Shown: positions 1 through 12,640 of the stretch, in pieces
Layout: the number at the start of each line of letters is the position of its first letter
Numbering within the stretch: position 1 is the stretch's first letter
Assembly (NCBI RefSeq): GCF_021130785.1
Contig: NC_060213.1
Coordinates: 67,595,001 to 67,659,000 of the forward strand
DNA from: Homalodisca vitripennis
Taxonomy: Eukaryota > Arthropoda > Insecta > Hemiptera > Cicadellidae
Direction of reading: 5' to 3'
Length of the DNA stretch: 64,000 nucleotides
Made by a program: the position numbers and the translations under genes
Notes under the pieces: model-generated
The model's input: only the letters and a program-made list of their open reading frames with translations
What the model was told of the DNA's origin: nothing
Databases searched by the model: none

Positions 1-2241
1 CATAATTTTATAATATGTATATCAATATATAAATCATAAAAAAAATCATTTATAATTTTAAAACGTAAATCGTTAGTGTCTGAACCAGAAAGTGTAAAAT
101 AAACTTTAAAATTCAGGCGATTTAATTATAATTTTTACTTTTTTACATTCATAAATGTTACTGATTTAATATGGTGGTTAATAATTAAAACAATGCTTTC
201 AGAAGGAATTGCCACTACCTTCATTAAAAAAACGTTTCATAAAGAGAAAAAAACCTGCTGCCTGATCTTCCCGTATAGTTAATGGAGGTTCCCACAGTTA
301 AAATGTAAGGTGTGTTGGCAGTACTGTAGATAGTCTCAGGAAGTACATTTCAACGATAACAAGGTTGAATTTTGCATGACTCTAAATATTTCTGAGTCTA
401 ACGACCGGAACAGTATAATGACAAAATGTTTTGAGTTAAGGATTTTATCGTATATTTAGCTGTTCCTTAAATGTTCCTTATTATCCTCAAACAACTTATA
501 AGTACGTTTTTCATCACGTATTAATATTAGTAATTACCTCCTTTAGTCTTATTTTGGCCGGTGAAGTCATGGGTAAGAAATGCTCTCAACTTTTTGACCC
601 CCCAACAAAATAGCTTAAGGTGACTTTCGAACCACTACTAATTACTGGCTCGGACAGACTCTTGTACAAGATATCTCAGCGGTCTAACACAAGCAGCTCA
701 CACTCTCAACGTTAATAAAAATGTGCACAGAATAAAATGTGCACACTATATCTGTTATATTTTTATATTATGTCGTTTGGTGCTTTTTAAGAATTAACAT
801 AAGAGACATAAAATTTATATACGCATGATAATACTTCATCCAACCATACAGCTATGAGTTTGAAACTACTTTTTAAATTTTTTAGAAGTTATATATCACT
901 CTTACTTTATAATTTTCTAGTAGAGATTTAAAGAACACAATATTCTTGATTTAATATGAGTAGTTTTAATTAATTTAAAAATCAATGTTGAGTAAAACAT
1001 GTAACTTAGCTATACATTTTATTAGTTCAGATAGAATCAACTAATAGTATCTATTACTTGCCAGTATTAACAGGTTTTTGCAGTAAACCATATACCTTTT
1101 TGTTTAGTTTTTTATGCTTATTCCTTATTTCACAACAACATATTAGACTAATTAAGATTTAAGAACAAAGTATTACTTTACAACAACATATGCTATATAA
1201 CAGACAACCTGATATATTATATTTAGATATGCACTATACCACCTCTACAAAGTGCTAACAAGCTTTGAGTTTATTTTCCAACCTCATTACTAAGAAAAAA
1301 CAAAGTAGGCATCATTAGGTATTTGTGGTTTGTAAATGGAAATGAGAGGTTTAGATGGAATGGAATTTATTAATTTAAATATACAATTTCATTTTTTTCT
1401 ATTGAATATAATTGTTTTTATTTAAGACTATTTGTATTATACCGAAGCTACCGATGTTAAAATTATATTTAATACACCTCTATATAACACTTTTTTAGGT
1501 ACTCTGACCCTATCAAAAACTCCTTCAGATTGCAATCACGAGCAATTGCGGACACATGTGTTTTTAAGTAATCTTCAAACTTTCACTGTGAACTATGATC
1601 GGCTTCTCTCTGCTGAGCTTAGTTTCCACAATGGAGATCTCAGTTTCTCTTCTTATAAAAAGTATGCAGCCTATAGCAGTTTATAAACGTCTAAATTCCA
1701 CCTCAGCATCAAATGTAATATACCTAGGGGCAAAATCTTGAAGCAAGTCAGCTTTAAGTGCAATGTTGATTAAAAAGATATTGGGCTGGAGGAAATCTGA
1801 TTACTAAACAGAATCTTAGCTAATCTGTTAAAATTAATTATGATGATTAGTATAGATGTCACGGTTATATAATTAGCAACACTAATGATGAATAGTATTA
1901 ATGTGTTTATTAAGTAAAAATATAATAATCAGATCTGCCAGAGGATGGAATGTCTTCCTGATAAATTTAAATATTAATAATATTCTCCATATTAGTTATT
2001 CTATATAAAAACTTGTAATATGTTTGATAAATTAATAATTAAGAACAGTATTTTTAAACCATAAAAACAACAGTAAAGGATTATTCTGCTGTAAATGTTA
2101 CAAACGGGGACAATGAGGTCAAGACGGTTCAGGTAATTTAAGCACTATGACTATCTAATCGACCATGGAACTTTTATGTTTACCAAGCCCCATCTCCAGG
2201 GAATGTACATTTATCTGAGTCAGCAATTATGTTTTTGGATA

Positions 2242-2243
<2 letters not shown>
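1..2243. other. AT-rich stretch, no gene recognised
   Basis: I see no conserved coding signal, RNA gene or element end here. An 84-codon open frame at 1432-1686 (+) has a mixed, non-repetitive composition but resembles no family I know and lacks a convincing start context; it is probably chance or a remnant. A short direct repeat of ATGTGCACA lies near 720-745. Confidence 0.5.

Positions 2244-2244
<1 letters not shown>

Positions 2245-2289
<45 letters not shown>
2245..2289. repeat. (TA)n microsatellite
   Basis: Uninterrupted TA dinucleotide run of about 45 bases, followed by ordinary AT-rich DNA. Confidence 0.95.
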
Positions 2290-2290
<1 letters not shown>

Positions 2291-2292
<2 letters not shown>

Positions 2293-5253
2293 ATGACTAA
2301 GAATAAGTTTATTTAATAGGGATTATTCCTTCAAGTAGAATGTCATTATCCATTAATTAAAACATTATTTATTTATCACTTTTATATTTCTAGCATAACA
2401 CAGAATAAGATATGAATATAGTATGGAAGAACATGTTTTATAATAATATTCCCCATGTTTCGTCTTTCATATTTATAAAAATACCACTTAATGTTCGTGA
2501 ACTTGATGGAGAAAATTTGTTTTAACGGAGTACAGGTGCGTTGTTTTAGAGTACTTATTAATAACAGAGTTACATAGATTAAACGATACCAAATGATTAT
2601 GCTACCTACGCTTAAATAATGCTGTTATTGAATTATACTATGTACAATATATACCGTCGCAACCCTTTTACTCGTTAATGGATAGTTTAATTTTTGTTTT
2701 ACTTTCGTGTAAGTAAATTCTTGGCGGACGTATAAGTTAATTGGGATGCTAGTAATCTTTTCTATATTGAACTTCGTACCCGACAAACCGCTTACCGGGA
2801 AGGACCTCTCGCACCTTGCCCGTTAATAAATTACCATATTTTTTATTATAAATTAGTCGTTCTTTCATGGAAGACATGAAATTTAAACATGCGACGAAAA
2901 ACATTTCATCATGTGTTTTTTATGTTTTATAAAGTAATTTTGTAAATAGTAAAGTACATTACGTGTAATCCTATGTTTGTCAGAATTGAATTGATATAAG
3001 TCGTAGTGATGTCCTTCTGATGAGATCAAGTTTTTGTAGTTATAAGTTATCTTTATAAGTGGTTGATCCCATCTTGATTCTGTTTGTGACGATGTTTATT
3101 TTTCCATAATTTCTTGTTTTATTTCCTTTTCCAATTTTTAATAATATCCGCACTAGGCCCTTACTTGAAAACTTTCGTAGTGTGAGTCGACATCAACGCT
3201 TAAAGGAAGGCAGTTCTAAAGTTTTATTAATGATTAAGTTTTTTTAGGCATCATTCGAAAGAACATTAGAAACCACTAGACCTATCCCCAGGTATCATTT
3301 TAATTCACTGTTATCATATTTTTGCAGCGAGCAAAGTAATATTTTAATTTAAGACATAAATGATGCGTGGACATATCTTACCGTAAATAAAATTGCATTA
3401 TAAACTTTGGAATGTCAAGGATTTATTAATACGGCCTTAAAAATTTCGTCGCCGTGCTTCGTCAATTCGGTAAAACTCAAAGCTAGCACTTCAATTGCAA
3501 ATAATAAGTACATTAGGTTTTTTAAACAACGAGTAGGTACTCTTAAAAAATTATAAAAATTTTAAACTGTTTGTCTTGTTTAAGAATTTAGTATTAAAAT
3601 AATTATATTATAACGTATAAGCGCTCTTGATAAAATGATGCTATATTCTATGTACTCGGTAAAGTTCCTCATAGTAAGAATTCTAAGTTTTCCATGAATT
3701 TATTCAATTGATATATTACTCAAAACTATATTAGTGTATCCATAGATTCATTTAAATAAATCATAATTATGTTTCCTAAGAAACGTAACTCAATTGTTAA
3801 AAACAAACTTTATTCCCTTATACTTGTGTTAGTATTGTTGCTATTGCTTAAATGAATAAACATTTTGTTGTTTATTTATTTGTCCATATTTTAGTACGCA
3901 CATTCCTAACATTGAAATAAAATTTTGGATAAATAGATTTAATACGAACTATATGAAATTAATATACTGTGGCATATAACCGTTTAAGTGAAAATTAATC
4001 GCCAATTTGATTTGAGGGAATCTTGTGCTAAATGGCAAATGTTTACTTTAAAAAATAGTGCATAAAATACACGACATCCGTCATTTAAAATATGTAAACT
4101 ACATACAAATCCGTACTATACGATAGTGTAACGCGTTGCCTTGTTACTATGCCACAATCCTGTAATCAGTTCCTCATCACAGTGCATTGTTTAGTCCTGG
4201 CATAATGCTATCCACACACTTCACTGTCAACACACTGAGAGACAATTCAACCACTTTGTTACTCTTTCTATATATTATATTATTTATTACTATCCAGGAG
4301 TACAAAGCAAAACAGGCTTCAATGTCATTTAATCTGAAATTTTAAGTCTGTAGCTACTTTTGCTACTATGTAACATACTACATATATATATATTTGTACT
4401 TTATTTATCGTGCAATTTAATCGTTGCTATTACGGTTATCTGTAAGGTAAATTTATAAACTTTTCATAAATGAATTTACAAACCTAGTGAGTAAATTTGT
4501 GCCATATTTGAACTCGATGATAATTATATAGAAATGAAGCTTCAAACAACATTTTAAATGTATAGATCAGTGGTTTTTTTATATAAACGGGCAAACAAAC
4601 GGAAATCGTTTTTCTAGCTCCTAGAATGATAGTCCTCGCTATTGCTTAGTCATCAATCTAAAATTATTTAAGTATATCGTGTATAAGTACATAAACCTTT
4701 CTATGAAGTGCTTTTTAAAATCTTAAGTTAACCATATACTCTCTATGTTACCCATGTTAAAATGGACATTTTTCTGTACCATTTAAAAACAAAGTATACA
4801 GAGTAGAGCAGTGAAATTTTTTTTCATTGTAATTTACACATTTTTATACTAAGTTAACCTATTTTAAATGCAAATCAAGCAATAAATTCCAAGATGAACA
4901 TTTTTTTCTATAAAGATTAAAAAAATCGCCCGTTTTTATATTTTTTAATAACAACTAGTAACGTATTAAACTACAAAAATAGGTTAACATTGTTAGAAAT
5001 AATCCACATTATCATGGAAAAAAAATTTTAAATTGAATAGTGCAACAGGTTTAGGAGAAAATTGTACTTACATGTAAAAAAATGAAATTTTCGGTTGAAT
5101 ATCTGCATTTAAAAACCCCTGCACCATTGATGCTGGACAGTAGTTTCACATTCTTTTTCTTCTTTCTTCCTATTTAGATTCCTTTTCTCTTTCCTCTTAG
5201 ATTTATTTTGACTCTGATTAACATATTTAGCCTCTGCAAAAATCCTTATTTTA
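2291..5253. other. AT-rich stretch, no gene recognised
   Basis: No open frame of note, no RNA-gene boxes and no repeat family recognised on either strand. A slightly GC-richer patch near 2760-2825 has no identifiable homology by eye. Confidence 0.5.
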
Positions 5254-6790
5254 TCAATGTGATGTAGGCCTACACACAGTTTCTACCAGCTCCTTTACAA
5301 ACATTTCTGTAAAACTCGAATCTTTCCAAGGGCTCCAGTATTGTATGTTATTATAGTATCCCATACATCTACTTTCAATTGTAGGTAAGCTCACAAAATT
5401 GTTCTTTGGAATTCTAGTCCATATTACATTATTTAGGGATTCATTACAATTTTGGGTTCATCCATGGACACATTTTTTAATAAATCTGTTGATGTGAGGT
5501 CTTTAAATATAGGCTTTATTAGTTTCATAACAGCTTCTGGAACACTGTGTTTGTGAATTTTATTTTTCACCACTGATTTGAGACCTTTGGTATTTGCACC
5601 AGACACAATTCGAGTTTGGGGTCGGTCGTCAGTGGATACAGTATGAAAGTAAAGTGGCCCAAACTGCTGATCTCATTTTATCTACACTATCGGTGTTGTC
5701 TCGTATAACCTTACCATAATATAATTGTAAACTGTCAGTTACCTGATCTGTCAATCTTTCTATTCCGCCCAGAGGTTTTCCATCCGATAGTTTTTCACCT
5801 CGCATTTTTGTCTTTAGCCTACGTAATCTACTACCCATTCTTTTCTGGATGTGTCCAACACACTCTAACTTACTTATATCTACACTATCCCCGTAAGGTT
5901 TTGCTTCCACAACCGACTGAAAAGCACTACTGTCACCATCACCTAAATACTTGATATACCGTACACCTCGAGTGTGGGACCGTTCAAATACTTGTTTAGC
6001 TGCTGCTACTTCCATGTCTCCACTTGAACCCTCATAGTTTTTAGTACAATTTTCAAGATGTCCAGCAGAAGCTTTCTTTTTGATACTACAGCAACGGTAT
6101 TTAGATAAACAAACAGCATCTAAGACTTTACCTGTGTCCATACTCGTGACGGTAAACACACCATTCAGTGATTTATGTCCAAGTTTCTGCCATGTCCCGT
6201 CAAAACATGCAGCTATATTTTGATCATCTTCATTTTCTACAATCGTTTCACGAGCAGCTTCTACCATGACATTTTAAGCTACCTCTTCTATGGATTTACT
6301 TATTATTTCATTATATTTCTGGAATCTAGTAGGAGGTCGTGGCAAGTCCATTACAGCACACAATGTTTCCGCTGCCGCTTAACCTTTTCCAATAGAACGA
6401 TGGCCATAAAACACAGCGCAAATTGATATCATAATCATTGCTTGGTGTGACTTTGCTACTATAAAAAGTCTTTTCATATCCACATATACTGCATAACAAA
6501 ACCAAAATAACAGCTAATCCTTTTCTATGTAAAAGTTTTTCAACAATTTAAACAAAGTTTTCGCCATCACATTCTCTGCATTTTACGAATGATAACAGGT
6601 TATGATTCAGTAACTCCAAATCTATAATGAAATTGTCATTGGCATTTTTATCTGGTAGGTAGTCACTTTTTATACAGCACATTTTGAAATAATGCCAGCT
6701 TATTCTCAGAAGCAGAAACATCAAGATAGGTTACCTCATTACTGACAGCAGAAGATCTAGGTCTACAATTTTCATCATTTGAGTCAAGAT
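5254..6790 (-). pseudogene. Mutator-like transposase pseudogene
   Basis: Decayed transposase of the Mutator-like domain family that is widespread in invertebrate genomes; an intact protein would cut and move its own element. The longest clean frame is 5629-6267 and carries the blocks CFDGTWQKLGHKSLNGVFTV, SKYRCC, the Cys-containing NCTKNYEGSSGDMEV, YIKYLGDGDSSAF and ECVGHIQKRMGSRLRRLK. The N-terminal side continues above 6267 in two frames: one includes GHRSIGKG, a stop and LPRPPTRFQKYNEI; further upstream are LELLNHNLLSFVKCRECDGE and LVLLCSICGYEKTF, a CxxC-type segment. The C-terminal side continues below 5640 after a frameshift with STDDRPQ, LIKPIFKDL, CVHG, an in-frame TGA (near 5460), then NCNESLNNVIWTRIPKN, ending at a stop at 5254. 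At least one frameshift and three stops, so it cannot make transposase. No terminal inverted repeats were found. Family assignment is confident; boundaries are approximate. Confidence 0.85.
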
Positions 6791-9700
6791 TAGAACTAGT
6801 ATTCACCGGTTGTATTAATTATGTTCTGGTTGAGAGGTTGAAACTGATTCCCTTTGTACTTGTTTCTTCAAAACTTTTTAATTCTAGGCATTGTAAGCAA
6901 ACTAAAATGCTAAATACTTGATGTTCAAAATACGTAAACAAACAACAACACAAACAGACAACACCAATAAAAAAATCCAAACCAAAACAGCTGTTTTGTG
7001 AGTGATGCAGACAGATGCAACAATAATACCAACACAAAAGACTAAATAATACAACTGCTGTTTAACTGCTTACTATAATTAATTATAAAAGGAACTTGTG
7101 TTGGCTCTTATGCCATACATGAAAAGAAAACACCTGAAATGCATTGCTTTATTTATTTTTTTTAGTGCTAAGTGTTTGCATAAAATATGTGTATTATACA
7201 TAAAAATGTTCAGAAAAAACATAGAGAATGTAAATAAAAAATAAAAAAATTATGTTTTTGAGTACATAGTTACCTACCTTAAAGGAAAAATATTGGTCTT
7301 TTTAATTGGTACATTTCTAGTATTGCTTCAGAAACTTAAAAGTTAACGATATGTATTATATTTAAAAAACATTGTAAAGATAATTATGAAGAAATGTAGA
7401 TATAATTAATGTTCTATTAGGAGCTTGTTGTTCTTTAAAATTAATTTATTCCATGAATGGTCTATATTTCTGTAATGTAGGGTTTAGAGTCAGAGTAATC
7501 TATTAAATTGATGATTTACCTTAAAAATATAATTATAAAAGAAAATTTCAATAATTATATGATGGTAGTCTTAGCACATGCTTATAAGTAACCGATTTTG
7601 CGAAAAGCAAAATAAATTAAAAAACTAATTCTTAGAATAATTGTATACATAATAGATAACGTTTAAAAATAAATATAAAAATAATAACCCGTACCGGTCT
7701 ATATCGTAAATAAAGTTCATTCATATTGTTATTAAAATTTCTACTAGAAAGTAAAACTTAGTTTTTATAGCCCAGATGGGCCACATAAATGTTAAAATGT
7801 CTAAAGTGTCAATCCATGAAGCAAAGGTAATGTTTTATTCATGTTCAAAACAAGCTACAGCGATCTAATTAGATTTTCATATTCTCTTTTGTTCCTGTTG
7901 TTTTTGCCGGGCTTGTCATTAGGAATCCTTGAAATAGAAATCTATAAAATATAAGGGATTCCAGTTTGTATAGATACATTCTGAATATTACTTCCATTAC
8001 CCGGAATTAACATGGTACACCTGAAACTAAAACGAAGTGACTTTCTTAAATGTAATGTAAGCTACTTTCGAAGAGCCCATCGCATCAGTTAGATATCACA
8101 GATATTCAACCGGTTATTAAATAAATTTCCTGTTTTGGGATTTTTCATAAAAATTTTGTTAACCATTTTCATAAAATTGGTTCGGTACCTATCGCAATAT
8201 GATATTGACAGACTGATTTGCTGTGCATGTAAACAGCAAATTTTATATTTTTAGATAAAGCTTATACTTACAACTAACGACAATGTAAGTGTTTTAACTG
8301 TCAATAAACGAATGTAGAAATCCGTATTGTGTAAACTAAAAACGATTTTCAGAAACCTCAAAAAGTAAAGACGTGGAATAGAATATTGGTAATAAAATTT
8401 TTGTGGCTTTAAAAATAATCCCAATGTTAATAATAATGATAACATTTTGATGAATGATAAAACCGACATAATATAATTTGTTAGGGGAAAAACTATTACA
8501 CATTATAAGGTTTATTGGATTAAACATTATCTAGTCAAAAAACTTTCTTCTTTCAAGAACAGTGAAAGTAGATGAAAATACATTAATAATAGATTAAACA
8601 AATCAAATTGAATTAAAAATCAACGCACTACATTAAGTTCGAACGGTGTGTAAAAGTAAAATACAGATACATATTATAGATAATAGAATACCTCTAAATA
8701 AATTTACTAAATTTTGTGAAACAAAAAATTTTAAATTTTAATAATAAAAAAATACTAATAAAAATTGAAGAGCAATCAAGAGGATTGTTTTAGTAGCACT
8801 TGTGCTACATTTTTGTTGACAAAAAATAAGCATATCAATTTATTGCATGTGAATTTAAATTAGTATCTCGATAAGTGTTAAATAAATACATGCTTTAGAT
8901 CACCAAGCAACAACTCTGCATGTATTTCATTTTTTAGAATATAAACGTGAAAATATCGTGTAAATTACTAGATATCCTGTAAATATAAAGATTGTTCTTC
9001 AAAAAAAAAAGTTATGTCAGTGTAAAGTATCTACATTGAAGAGCGTTAATGAATTAAAGACACTGTAGCACCGTTATCTAAAAATGTGTATTCTCTGCCA
9101 ATCACCTCTCGTTAAAAGAGAGTAGCTCGTTGCTAGCTGCCGCTAGAATGTATAACGCTAATCATAATATATAACTGAAATAAAAAGTGTTCTACAGTTT
9201 TGTTCTAATACTGATTCAGAAACTTGCTATTCAGAAAAAGAGGAATTTGTAATTATTTAAATTAAATTGGTAACACATTATTTATCTGTTGGTGACAATC
9301 CTTAAGTCATCGCCGGTTCCCCTCAATAAACGTGGCGTCTGTTTATCAACTTTATAATTTAGTCAACTCCAGTACCTATTTGATAAGGATATATTTGTAC
9401 ATTACAATCGATTTGTACTACTTTTTATGATTATATGTATAATAAACATTTAACACAATAATGTAAGTGAATAAAAAAAAAATATAACAGCTGTATTTAT
9501 TTTGTTATAAATAGGCAAAACTGTAAATAATTTTAGATCCAATATGAAATATAAAAAGCACAAGCACGAAACGTTGTACTCCGTAACTGTACATATTAAA
9601 TGACAAATTTAAATCCAATTCAATAATAATATTTCTTTTAGCAAATTCTTATTTGTAGAAACCAAATATCTCTTAATAAAATACTCCTCCTTTACTCTTT

Positions 9701-10233
9701 AAATGTTTCAAAAACAATTCTGGGACCATACAACTTTAAAATTTAAATAACCATTCAACTCAGTTAGAAATCTTTACAAACCAGTATAATTTTACTCTTT
9801 ATAAATATCAAGAATATATCTTCCTCGAGTAGTTCAGCTCTCGTGTCCCCGCGCAGTTTCCAGACATAAGGAAGCACATCCCTCCTTTAGTAGATTCTAG
9901 TTCTGGCAGGTGCCGATTTCGGAAAGCTGTCCTCTATTCTCTCAGTTGTGTTACCATTTTTTCAACATAACTGTAATACCAATGCTTGTTAAAATATAGG
10001 AGATCACAAAAAGTGTTTCCTAACTTCCTTTGCCCTTCTTTGGAATGTGCCGAAATCCATCCGAGGCTATTACTTAGCATATAAAGAGTATGTGCCAATT
10101 GTTTTTTAAAAATACATCTAAATAAAAGGCATGTATAGCAGCAAAGAAAGAGGCAACCTGTGATATAATTCCTTTTATAGAATATTCTACATCAATATTG
10201 AATAAAACCCATCGAAGAATTAGGTTGTTTATA

Positions 10234-10235
<2 letters not shown>
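6791..10235. other. AT-rich stretch, no gene recognised
   Basis: Very AT-rich DNA without recognisable coding blocks. The 6791-7040 part may still belong to the decayed Mutator-like element (N-terminal leader or 5' end), but the Cys-rich 72-codon frame there looks like a low-complexity artefact. A small hairpin (CTCTC, 7-base loop, GAGAG) lies near 9105-9122. The patch 9820-10100 is GC-richer but matches nothing I recognise. Confidence 0.45.

Positions 10236-10279
<44 letters not shown>
10236..10279. repeat. (TA)n microsatellite
   Basis: TA dinucleotide run of about 44 bases. Read in frame it gives an artefactual Tyr-Ile repeat protein on the minus strand. Confidence 0.95.
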
Positions 10280-10280
<1 letters not shown>

Positions 10281-12309
10281 GGGGTTTTGTACTAGGGCTA
10301 CACATCCTTATCCCAAAATGGGTGAAAGCCATCCTTGGGTAACATATATCGTACACAAAGTTTGTTAATACATTTAACATGGCGACTATAGTCGATGTAT
10401 AGGCGATATAAGGGTCTTTTCTGCATTCTCCACTTACTTACATCGAAAGCTGATTATGAATCATCTTTAATTGTTACTTGTTCTATAAAACATTTATGTA
10501 AATTTGGTCTGAAATTCATACAACTAATAGATGTATAGGTTAAATATTTATAAAATGGTTTTAAACCTAGGTCTCCCATCAACTCAAAAGTGCGAGGAGA
10601 CCCAATCATCGGTTAATATTTATCACGTAATATACCCATCTCAATCGCATATCATTCCAACCACCCACAAAGTGCCCATAATAGTGGTATACAAAACAGT
10701 TTTCGGCTTGGGGGCACCGCCATTCGATCCGAATTATCCTAATAACGAAATTGACCTTTTTCATATATTTTAGAATTTCCTTAAACTTTCGTAAAAATAG
10801 GCTTAGAATTGATGCTAATAATTGATCATAATAATTATGACAAAAGATTTTAAAATCACTTGAGAAATTTACAAAGTGTCATAGTTTTGGTTAGGAATTT
10901 ACCTAAAAATATTATTCTGTTACCATGGTACCTTGAACAGAGGAGAATTTTTCTGTCATAATAAGACTGAGACCCCTACTTAACAAACTACTAATAATGT
11001 AATAGTTTTAAAAGAACTTATGTTAAGCTACTTCTTACGTATTATGGACTACCCAATACGAATTGACATTTTCTTTAATTAAGAAATGGAGCCTCTTCAG
11101 TCTTTTAAACATTTTATTTACATGAACGAGGCATAGATTATTTTAACTAACCTGTCGAAACTGATAATGGTCTTTGGTAAAGTTCTTAGGTATACTATTA
11201 ATCACAAGGAGAAATTTACATATTCAATATTACATATTTCTTTCATGAAAACAATTGTACGAGCTTATTCTTTTAAACATTCCAGCAAACCAAGTGTTTC
11301 AAGGTTATATTCGCTTTGGTTTTCAGTAAAGCGTACAATTTAGAACCGGTTACAGTCAGGATATACGTTGAACTACTAATGCCAGGCTTGATGATCAAAG
11401 TTTCCCTAATTGCTTGTCTTAATTCTCGCCTTAGTTCCAACAATCCACATCGGTTCAAGAGCTGTGTTCTGTGTTTCTCATATAATTGAACCACTATGAC
11501 CTATAGTATTTATTTAATATTTTTGTAATATTCTTGTCTAATTTAACTGGCCCTTTCCTCCATAGATAGGTTATGTGTAAAGCCTCGGTTTGCTCCCGAG
11601 ATTAGAGATCGTGTATAATACATCGTATTTCCACTCACCTCACGAGACAGTGAGAATACCTCTTCATCAAGATTGCACTATATTTCATAGTCTAGATGTT
11701 ACTGATGTAAAATCGATATAAATATTTCACTATGCAATTTATTATACATTTTTACAACTTACATACATTTTTGTAAATCCTCAGACGAACATGTTCTCCA
11801 GACGTACACCAAGACAAATTTGAAATGGAGCTAAACACAACATTCAAAAATCAAACTATACTTGGTACCAATCATCTTTACAGTAGAAGTAAAATATAAT
11901 GACCGAAAGTAGACAAAATGAATCACGAAATGTGTTTGAAAATGCTAATCTCAAAAACAGCTAAACCTAATCGCATATTTTGTTATGGAAATTATTTGTT
12001 GATATCGTAGGAAGGTTCCTTTGAAAAGATTCATAAAAAAAATTGTTAAATTTAAATTATTATGTAATAGGTGAATTTTTGTGAGAATTTGTCGTAGATT
12101 AAGTGCAGGAAATTCACTAAATAAGGGTTCAGTAACGATGATTGTAACTCCAAATAATCTCAAGAGATAATAATCTGATAGATCTTAGCGACTCTAATAA
12201 AGGTTTACAGACAACATCAGTACTGCAGTATCGACTGGACATTAGCAAAGTATGCAATACTGAAGCTGATGCACGGACAACACGTAGCCGAGAAAAGGCC
12301 TAAACTAAT
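10280..12309. other. AT-rich stretch, two small unassigned frames
   Basis: Two open frames are the only items of note: 10531-10773 (+, 80 codons, with a Pro-containing stretch FGLGAPPFDPNYPN) and 11273-11494 (-, 73 codons, LRRELRQAIRETLIIKPG). Both have normal amino-acid mixtures but no family I recognise, no nearby promoter or polyadenylation evidence, and no second exon found. They could be chance frames, exon remnants or element debris. Confidence 0.4.
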
Positions 12310-12640
12310 GTTTTGAAATGAAATGAAAAATGACTTTATTGAATACAACGTAAAACATATTCCAATTGGCGAGGTTAGGACTATTAAGTCCTCTCTTACA
12401 CCTAACCATAAATTAATAAACTCTACTATTACTGTAAAATAAGAGCAACAATACAGTTTACATTACTATTTTACAATCGAAAATTATAATATCTATTTAT
12501 ATAAAGTAATAAAATGAAACAAAGGTTTTCTATGAAACTAAAAATAAATACATAGAATAAAACTTACAAGGAATTTAACAGACATTCATCCATCACCATT
12601 CATACAAAGCCATCGTCCCATACCCTATGCCACGATATCG

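Noticed and set aside
6819..7037. Cys-rich 72-codon minus frame upstream of the Mutator-like remnant
   Set aside because: Looks like a zinc-finger leader at first sight, but spacing is irregular and it is separated by stops; probably decayed or chance sequence.
9105..9122. CTCTC/GAGAG hairpin
   Set aside because: Only five pairs; expected by chance.
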